Below, piece after piece: positions 16,732 through 22,102 of a stretch of DNA of 22,102 nt. Where the stretch lies: the NCBI GenBank assembly GCA_002491195.1, contig DKVL01000114.1:112078-134179 (forward strand), written 5' to 3'. The first letter of the stretch is position 1; each line of letters opens with the position of its first letter. The notes under the pieces are model-generated. The model saw only the letters and a list, made by a program, of their open reading frames with translations. It did no database searches and was not told where the DNA came from. A program made the position numbers and the translations under genes. Source of the DNA: Lachnospiraceae bacterium UBA7179 (lineage in GTDB: Bacteria; Bacillota; Clostridia; Lachnospirales; Lachnospiraceae).

Positions 16732-17270
16732 TGATGAAGAAAAAAGCAGAGCAAACTTCATATGAATACTTTAAAAGAGACGAAATGTTTTTCGTTGGAA
16801 AGCATAGAGATTATGTTGATAAACTTTGGACACAAGGAAAAATTCAAGAGTCATATTTTAGACGTTTAGTTGATCTATATGCTATTGCTGCTATTGTTGG
16901 CTTGAAAGCAAAGAGACGAAGTGCAGAGGAAAGAGACAATTCTGATATAAAAAGAACTGTTCAAATGAAACAGTTGAATGAAAACTGTCAAATATTATTG
17001 CCGATAATGAGAATGATACTTATTATGGATGATAGCAGGAATATGACTTTTGAGGAAAAACTTGAAAGTGCTTTTGTTATACCGGAGGATGAAGCTACAT
17101 ATAAGGCCAATATGGAATTGTTTAATTCCTATGCGAGAGGGGGTATAGAGTATTTATATGAACACTTAGTATTAAGAACGCCTGATATAGATGAAGATTA
17201 TACAGATCGTAGAATAGCGAATATTGTGGCATTTGTAAGTAATCCAATTGAAAGTGATGGAATAGAGTAG
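16731..17270 (+). CDS. Unrecognised 179-residue helical protein, last gene of the cluster
   Basis: ATG 16731 (or 16734) overlaps the ATPase stop codon and lies behind AGGAAGG, so the gene is translationally coupled to the SMC-like ATPase. The product appears wholly helical and rich in charged residues, with no signal peptide or membrane segment. Distinctive stretches are KLWTQGKIQESYFRRLVDLY and TYKANMELFNSYARGG. It is longer than DndE and does not resemble it by eye, and I cannot name a family. Position suggests an accessory subunit of the ATPase, possibly an adaptor or a specificity or inhibitor protein. The gene cluster appears to end here, as decayed DNA follows. Confidence 0.75.
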   Translation: MMKKKAEQTSYEYFKRDEMFFVGKHRDYVDKLWTQGKIQESYFRRLVDLYAIAAIVGLKAKRRSAEERDNSDIKRTVQMKQLNENCQILLPIMRMILIMDDSRNMTFEEKLESAFVIPEDEATYKANMELFNSYARGGIEYLYEHLVLRTPDIDEDYTDRRIANIVAFVSNPIESDGIE

Positions 17271-17499
17271 TACTTCATCCGATTAGCAAAGATATTTGTG
17301 TTTTGTAGAATGTACAAAGATTAATTATCAGATTAAGACAGAAGATGTACGAATTAAGTTAGTTAGGCTTATCTGTCTATAGTTGAGAAACTAGTTTGAT
17401 TGAGTGGTAGTTAAAAAACATAGGGGACTTTTGTGGTTATTTTAGCCTTTTAAAAATCAATTATTTAAGAAACATTGCAAGATAATTTAGTGATGAATT
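17271..17499. other. Intergenic region after the defence cluster, no gene seen
   Basis: This stretch is AT-rich with stops in all frames. A weak hairpin, TTTGTA with TACAAA around 17303-17320, lies soon after the last gene but lacks a T-run. Another small stem (TAGTT/AACTA) lies near 17379-17392. Neither is a convincing terminator. The region may be part of the same degraded DNA as the relic that follows. Confidence 0.4.
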
Positions 17500-17655
17500 A
17501 AAGTGATTGTGAAATCATGAAGCGCTATATATCAATGATAATCTGCTTGGGGAAAAATCTGTAATAGGGAGAAGAACACTTATTCTAATAGAACTTCGCT
17601 GATTTTACGATTTACAAAAAACAAGCAACATTGTGGAATTGGTTAGATTAAAATT
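17500..17655 (+). pseudogene. Decayed relic of the 3' end of an AlbA_2/HATPase_c_4 gene
   Basis: The sequence resembles the 3' end of the broken gene that follows. ATAGAACTTCG at 17588-17598, GATTTAC further on, ACAAGC and ACATTG recur in the same order as in 18875-19030. In translation, NRTSLILRFTK here matches DRTSLTLRFTK there, and TSNIVEL-like coding matches TSDIAEF. Between these two parts the relic lacks about 113 bases. Those lie between two copies of AAAACAAGCGA in the other gene, so a repeat-mediated deletion explains the junction. The weaker match extends back to about 17500, with stops and shifts. It is likely the remains of a tandem duplicate or of an earlier version of the same gene. 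Confidence 0.6.
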
Positions 17656-17669
17656 AACAAGGAGAGGGA

Positions 17670-19142
17670 ATGACAGAATTATTTGATTTAGCAAAATTTG
17701 ATTTTTACAGGGAAGATAACCGCCGGGAAGTAAAGAAGGCGGAAGGGGGACTTCCCAACAGTCTATGGGAGACATATTCAGCTTTTGCCAATTGTTACGG
17801 TGGTGTTATCATTCTTGGAGTAAAAGAAAACAAAGATGGAAGTTGGCAGACAACCGGATTAAAAGATGCATCAAGGTTGAAAAAGCTTTTTGGGATACAA
17901 TTAATAATCGAAAAAAGATCAGTTTAAATCTTTTACGGGATGATGACGTTGAGACTTATACCATAGAGGATACTGGTGACGTGATCATGGTAATTTGGGT
18001 GCCGATTGCTAAGCGTGAACAAAAGCCGATATATATCAATGATGATCTATTTGGTGGAACATTTCGGAGAAATTGGGAAGGAGATTATCATTGTGCCAGA
18101 TTACAGGCAAAACAATGCTAAGGGATCAGGCTGAGGAAACAATGGACATGGAGGTACTTGATGAAGCGGAGATTTCAGATTTAAATAAGGATTCCATTCG
18201 GGGTTATCGCAACAGTCATAAGTCATTTAAACCAGGTCATCCATTTGAGCGATTAGACGACAATGAGTATCTTAGAGTTATTGGAGCGGCAGCAATTTCT
18301 GGAGAAGATAAAAAACTACATCCAACTGCTGCGGGAATGTTAATGTTTGGAAATGACTATGACATTGTAAGATATTTTCCAGAATATTTTTTGGATTATA
18401 GAGAAAATCCTGATACAGTGATCAGATGGACAGATCGGCTTCAGTCTTCGTCTGGTGAGTGGTCAGGAAACTTGTTTGACTTTTATTTTCGGGTGTACAA
18501 TAAGATGATTAGGGATATCAAAATACCATTTAAAATGGAGGGTGGTTTTCGAATCGATGACACGCCGGTGCACCGGGCTTTGCGTGAAGCACTGGCGAAT
18601 TGTATTATCAATACTGATTTTTATGGGAAATACGGTGTCATTATCATTAAAGATGGCGATACACTCACATTAGAAAATCCAGGTTATATCAGACTTGGAA
18701 AGGAGCAGATGCGCAAGGGCGGAAAATCAGATCCTAGGAATAAGAACCTTATGAAGATGTTTAATATGATCGATATTGGTGAACATGCAGGAAGCGGAGT
18801 ACCCAATATATTTAACGTGTGGGAAGACGAAGGTTGGGAAGAACCTATAATAGAGGAGAGCTTTAATCCGGATAGAACTTCGTTGACTTTAAGATTTACA
18901 AAAAAACAAGCGATAAAAAACAAGCGATAAAAACAAGCGATAAAAAGCAAGTGACTAAAACCAGTAAAAATATGGAAAGAATCAGATTATATTTGCAAAA
19001 TAATGAAACTGCCAAAACAAGCGACATTGCAGAATTTCTTGGTTTAAGTTTAGCAAGGGTGAGAGCTCTGTTATCTGGGATGGATGATGTTGAGGCGCTT
19101 GGAACAAACAAGGCAAGGACATACCGCCTGCGGAAGAGATAA
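17670..19142 (+). pseudogene. AlbA_2 / HATPase_c_4 (Schlafen-like, RecG-C-like) ATP-binding protein, frameshifted
   Basis: AAGGAG at 17659-17664 precedes ATG 17670. Three frames must be joined to read one protein. The N-terminal AlbA_2 domain (GGLPNSLWETYSAFANCYGG) is followed by WDTINNRKK in another frame. MLRDQAEE onward, with the HATPase_c_4 part (REALANCIINTDFYGKYG, KGGKSDPRNK, GEHAGSGV), is in a third. A C-terminal winged-helix-like tail (AKTSDIAEFLGLSLARVRALL) returns to the first frame. Each break is explained by loss of one base: in a T-run near 17887-17891, near 18106, and in an A-run near 18915-18920. Intact relatives are multi-domain proteins of unknown or regulatory function. Three independent lesions mean it is probably dead, although assembly errors in homopolymers are an alternative for two of them. 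Confidence 0.8.
18900..18950 (+). repeat. Short A-rich tandem repeat in the linker of the broken gene
   Basis: Three copies of an A-run of five to seven bases followed by CAAGCGAT lie in a row, and a fourth diverged copy (AAAAAGCAAGTGACT) follows. In the coding frame the repeat makes a Lys/Gln/Ser/Asp-rich linker between the HATPase_c_4 domain and the winged helix. One A too few near 18915-18920 throws the frame off and ends the reading at 18930. A further copy of AAAACAAGCGA lies at 19014-19024. Confidence 0.8.
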
Positions 19143-19208
19143 AAACAGATTTACTGTAATGGTGTAGTTTTGGGCTGCAAATGTTCCCTGTAAGAAGGAC
19201 AATCATAA

Positions 19209-19358
19209 TTTCTATATTTATGCACCAGTTTACGACACGTTGGGATAAGCAAAATAGTAAAGGAGGACGGAGGTGAACCTTTTACCGGCAAAAAGTTTAC
19301 CGGGATTCCGAAAGGAGTCAAAAACAAAATATTACAAAAAACAGGGGTGAAAAAATAA
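19209..19358 (+). other. Possible coding remnant before the RecD-like gene
   Basis: A frame open from 19209 to TAA 19356-19358 gives a protein-like C-terminus, GEPFTGKKFTGIPKGVKNK followed by ILQKTGVKK. It has no usable start of its own. In an adjacent frame, ATG 19220 opens MHQFTTRWDKQNSKGG and could join it by a one-base shift around 19265-19275. I do not recognise the product. It may be a small frameshifted gene or the tail of a deleted one. AGGAGG at 19261-19266 lies within it. Confidence 0.3.
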
Positions 19359-19359
19359 T

Positions 19360-22083
19360 ATGGTACAGCATATATCGCTTAGAGTGCCTTGGCATGATTC
19401 TGGATGGAATGGGAACGTATGTGAATCTCCTAAAGAGAATCAGGCCTGTATGAGGCTTAAAAATATATATGAGAACAAGAAGGAATCTCTTGAGGAGGAT
19501 AACTCTGGCTGCGCAATGTGTAATATGGATTGTGTAGAAAAGATTCCCTGTGTACGCGAGGGAGGCGGATTTATGTCTCCTGAGCAGATCTCTGTCGTTG
19601 TGGAGCATCCATATACGCAGTATGGTTATGAAACACACCAGCACTTGCTGCCCACAGAAATAGTGATACCTCCGTACTCGTATCCTGCAAGACCATATCG
19701 ATGGACGATGAAGCAAAGGTGGATGAGAGGCGGATATTACGCCTATATTAAAGATTTTGCAACGGAAAAAGGGATTGATTATCATCCTGAGTATGAACCA
19801 GAAATGAAGAACAAGACATGGGTTCAGGATGGCCGAAACCAAAGAGCGATCTTTAATACCTTTTTTCAGGATGTCAGACCAGATCAGTCTATCTGCATAT
19901 TCTATGCAAAGCAGGTTCCTTTTATTGAGGACAGCCGGCGTGTTGTCATAGGTCTGGGGCATGTAAAGCAGGTCATTCCGTCATCGGACTACAACTCTTC
20001 AAATGATGCCGGGATGAAGTCCTGTCTATGGGAGACAATTGTTCAGCACACAATCAGACCAGGTTATAAAGACGGTTTCCTGTTTCCATACAAAGAACTT
20101 ATGAAATATGCTGAGGAGCATGAAACGTTTGATATTCGAAAAGCCACAGTATTTGCGTCTGAAGATTTTTTCGATGAATTTTCATATGCGTCAGAGCATT
20201 TGAGTTATGATGCAGTCATAGATGTAATACTGCAGAGTATAAAAGTTCTCAGTGTTGTGAAAGATTGTGGAATAAAAGGAAATTGGGATGACTGCATTGC
20301 ATGGCTGAATCAGGCACTTATTTCTGTTTGGGAGGACAGAGGCGCATTTCCAGGACTGGGTTCGGTATTATGTGCGTTTGGGATTCCTTCTGGAGTGGTC
20401 GTGGCAAGAGAGTTAAAGAATAAGACTGAAAATTCCATGGATTTGTGGAAAGCCATCGAGGATATGTTTGCTGATCCGTCAACAATGCTTTCTCCATTTT
20501 GTGCAGAGCAGATTACAAAGACGTTGAGGGATACATGGAAGAAGCTTCCGAAAGTGCGAAAAAGTCTATTTAAGATTCTATCCCGCGTGTCATTGTCTTT
20601 AGATCAGGCGAATGCAATGTATAATAAGGAACAAAGAGAGAAAAAGGGAATCTATGTTACAGATGAGGAAATGATTGCAAATCCCTACCTGCTTTATGAA
20701 AAGACACGGGATAAGATAGAGGAGTTAAGGATATCGATCAAGAAGGTGGATTTGGCCTTCTTTCCTTTGGAACATATTAAGAATCAGTATCCCATAGAAA
20801 AACCATCTAAGATAGAATCAGAAAATGACCAGCGAAGAGTCAGGGCGATCGCAGTCAGTATTCTTGAAAAGAATGCCCTGTTTGGAAATACAATCATGCC
20901 AGTGAATAATTTGGTAATTGATATGAATGAACTTCCGATAGAACCGAAATGTCCTGTCAACGGAGATATTGTATCAGCAATGTCAGACTTTTTCACAGAG
21001 GAGATTGTTACTGACAAGGATGCTGTTGGAAAGGATTACTATAAATTAGTGCGGTATAAGAAAATCGACAACATCATCCAGAAGCAGGTTCGCAAAAGAA
21101 TCACCAGTCCCAATAGGCACAGTGTTTCCGTCGACTGGAGAAGACGCCTTGATGACGCTTTCGGTGTCTGCGGCCAGGAGGACATTCTTGAGAAACAGGC
21201 ACGGGAAGAGAAAACAAAGGCTCTAAAAATATTGGCAGAATCGCGGCTTTCTGTTCTGGTCGGCGGAGCGGGGACCGGAAAAACAACAGTTCTTGAGCTG
21301 CTCTGCCGGGAGAAAACCATCCAGGATGGCGGAATCTTATTACTGGCTCCAACAGGAAAAGCGCGTGTCCGTATGAGTCAGGGATTAGTGGGAAAAGTGG
21401 AGTTTAAGGCATATACGGTAGCACAGTTTCTCGCGAAGACGGGCAGGTATGATGGGGATACGTTTACATATAAAATACTGGAAGGAAAAGATAAGTCTAA
21501 AAATCTTTCTGTTCCTGAGACAGTGATCATAGATGAGTCGTCCATGCTTACGGAGGAGATGTTTGGTGCACTGCTTGACGCGGTGGGAAGGGCAGGGAGA
21601 ATCATATTTGTGGGGGATATAAACCAGCTTCCGCCAATTGGAGCGGGCCGGCCATTTGTGGATTTGGTCTGCTATATAGAATCCTGCGAGCTGGGGAATC
21701 CGTCAGCAGGGAAGTGCTGTGCAAGGCTGATAACGACAAGAAGGCAAAAACAGGAAGAAAATGAGAAGGAGCTTCGCGCGGATATCAGGTTGTCCAAATG
21801 GTTTACAGAGACAGAGGAACAGTTGGATGAAGAGATCTATTCCGAAATACAGGCTGGGACAAAGGATGGAACAGTTGTATTTAAGCAATGGAACGATAAA
21901 GAAGAGTTGGAGCAGCTTATTCTTGAGACAATAGCCGAAGCGACTGGAATGGAATCGGTAGAGGATTTTGATGGATTTAACCGCAGTCTGGGTGGAAAGG
22001 CAGTGAGCGGAAGCAAAACGCCTGGACAAGCGTATTTTAATAATACTTATGGAGATGTGAACGGCTGTGCAGAAGCAGTGTAA
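19360..22083 (+). CDS. RecD-like SF1 helicase with unknown N-terminal region, 3'-truncated
   Basis: The frame gives 907 residues from ATG 19360, behind GGGGTGA. Residues 1-600 are not recognised. They include a cysteine set (C21, C30, C51, C54, C58, C64) that could hold a metal, then a long helical part. From about 610 there is a RecD/AAA_30 helicase core: Walker A GGAGTGKT at 635-642, Walker B IIDES at 723-727, motif III GDINQLPP at 752-759, and an arginine-containing LITTRRQ segment. The C-terminal UvrD_C_2 part with motifs V and VI is absent, because the frame meets TAA at 22081. The flanking sequence from 22080 looks like an insertion-sequence end, so the gene is probably interrupted. Base composition is visibly richer in G+C than the phosphorothioation cluster, suggesting separate origin. 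Confidence 0.72.
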   Translation: MVQHISLRVPWHDSGWNGNVCESPKENQACMRLKNIYENKKESLEEDNSGCAMCNMDCVEKIPCVREGGGFMSPEQISVVVEHPYTQYGYETHQHLLPTEIVIPPYSYPARPYRWTMKQRWMRGGYYAYIKDFATEKGIDYHPEYEPEMKNKTWVQDGRNQRAIFNTFFQDVRPDQSICIFYAKQVPFIEDSRRVVIGLGHVKQVIPSSDYNSSNDAGMKSCLWETIVQHTIRPGYKDGFLFPYKELMKYAEEHETFDIRKATVFASEDFFDEFSYASEHLSYDAVIDVILQSIKVLSVVKDCGIKGNWDDCIAWLNQALISVWEDRGAFPGLGSVLCAFGIPSGVVVARELKNKTENSMDLWKAIEDMFADPSTMLSPFCAEQITKTLRDTWKKLPKVRKSLFKILSRVSLSLDQANAMYNKEQREKKGIYVTDEEMIANPYLLYEKTRDKIEELRISIKKVDLAFFPLEHIKNQYPIEKPSKIESENDQRRVRAIAVSILEKNALFGNTIMPVNNLVIDMNELPIEPKCPVNGDIVSAMSDFFTEEIVTDKDAVGKDYYKLVRYKKIDNIIQKQVRKRITSPNRHSVSVDWRRRLDDAFGVCGQEDILEKQAREEKTKALKILAESRLSVLVGGAGTGKTTVLELLCREKTIQDGGILLLAPTGKARVRMSQGLVGKVEFKAYTVAQFLAKTGRYDGDTFTYKILEGKDKSKNLSVPETVIIDESSMLTEEMFGALLDAVGRAGRIIFVGDINQLPPIGAGRPFVDLVCYIESCELGNPSAGKCCARLITTRRQKQEENEKELRADIRLSKWFTETEEQLDEEIYSEIQAGTKDGTVVFKQWNDKEELEQLILETIAEATGMESVEDFDGFNRSLGGKAVSGSKTPGQAYFNNTYGDVNGCAEAV

Positions 22084-22102
22084 GCGCTTAATAAAATAGC
22101 GG
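22080..22102 (+). mobile_element. Possible IS66-family terminal inverted repeat (window edge)
   Basis: The last 23 bases begin GTAAGCGCTTAATAAAATAG. IS66-family elements characteristically start with GTAAGCG at their termini, and this one sits precisely where the RecD-like reading frame breaks off. IS66 elements duplicate 8 bp of target, which here would be GAAGCAGT at 22072-22079. The element itself lies outside the window, so this is inference from one short terminus. The palindrome TAAGCGCTTA inside it could be chance. Confidence 0.4.

Noticed and set aside
17300..17325. Intrinsic terminator after the last defence gene
   Set aside because: The stem is only six A/T-rich base pairs and no T-run follows.
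18900..18950. CRISPR-like or regulatory repeat array
   Set aside because: The unit is only about 13-14 bases, without spacers, and it encodes a Lys-rich linker in the reading frame of the broken gene.
18890..18960. Programmed ribosomal frameshifting in the A-run
   Set aside because: Two further frame breaks occur upstream in the same gene, so decay or sequence error is the simpler explanation.
19318..19962. Long open frame on the minus strand (about 214 codons)
   Set aside because: It lies opposite the well-supported RecD-like gene, has a low-complexity unstructured look and has no fitting ribosome binding site. The same applies to minus-strand frames at 14195-14629 and 15570-16061.
1..22102. 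tRNA, rRNA or CRISPR loci
   Set aside because: No cloverleaf-like stretch, rRNA-like conserved sequence or spaced repeat array was seen on either strand.

Overview
The window looks like chromosomal defence-island DNA from a low-GC Firmicute, most likely a gut clostridium of the Lachnospiraceae type. This rests on visible AT-richness, strong AGGAGG-type ribosome binding sites, TTG/GTG starts and protein style. It is an inference and no taxonomic search was possible. All convincing genes are on the + strand.

Positions 1-352 hold a possible tail of an upstream gene, then a leader region. The leader has a candidate extended -10 promoter, an 18-codon ORF with an excellent ribosome binding site, and a perfect 12-bp inverted repeat whose second arm contains that ORF's stop codon. 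The first large gene follows in the same frame.

Positions 353-7698 are four tightly packed genes that read as an Ssp-type (single-strand) DNA phosphorothioation module in the order D-B-C-A: a PAPS-reductase-like ATP pyrophosphatase with zinc-ribbon and ferredoxin extensions, a DUF4007 protein (SspB-type nickase candidate), a 1.2-kilo-residue P-loop ATPase (SspC-like) and a cysteine desulfurase. The desulfurase would mobilise sulfur, the D protein would activate and transfer it, and the B and C proteins would open and work on DNA.

Positions 7691-17270 continue in the same direction with seven genes that I read as the restriction/effector half. Block 1 is a DEAH helicase, a GHKL (MORC/MutL-like) ATPase and a single-HKD phospholipase-D nuclease. 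After a 191-bp gap with a candidate promoter, block 2 is a PLD nuclease fused to a DEAH helicase, a 58-residue protein, an SMC/DndD-like ATPase and a 179-residue protein I do not recognise. No DndF/G/H-like or SspE-like gene is evident. This multi-subunit effector set, with two helicase-PLD pairings, is the most interesting system in the window.

Positions 17271-19142 are decayed DNA: a short relic of the 3' end of an AlbA_2/HATPase_c_4 (Schlafen-like/RecG-C-like) gene, followed by a nearly full-length copy broken by three one-base deletions. Positions 19360-22083 encode a 907-residue protein with an unknown cysteine-containing N-terminal part and a RecD-like helicase domain. It stops before the last helicase motifs, exactly where DNA beginning GTAAGCG starts; this resembles an IS66-family element end.
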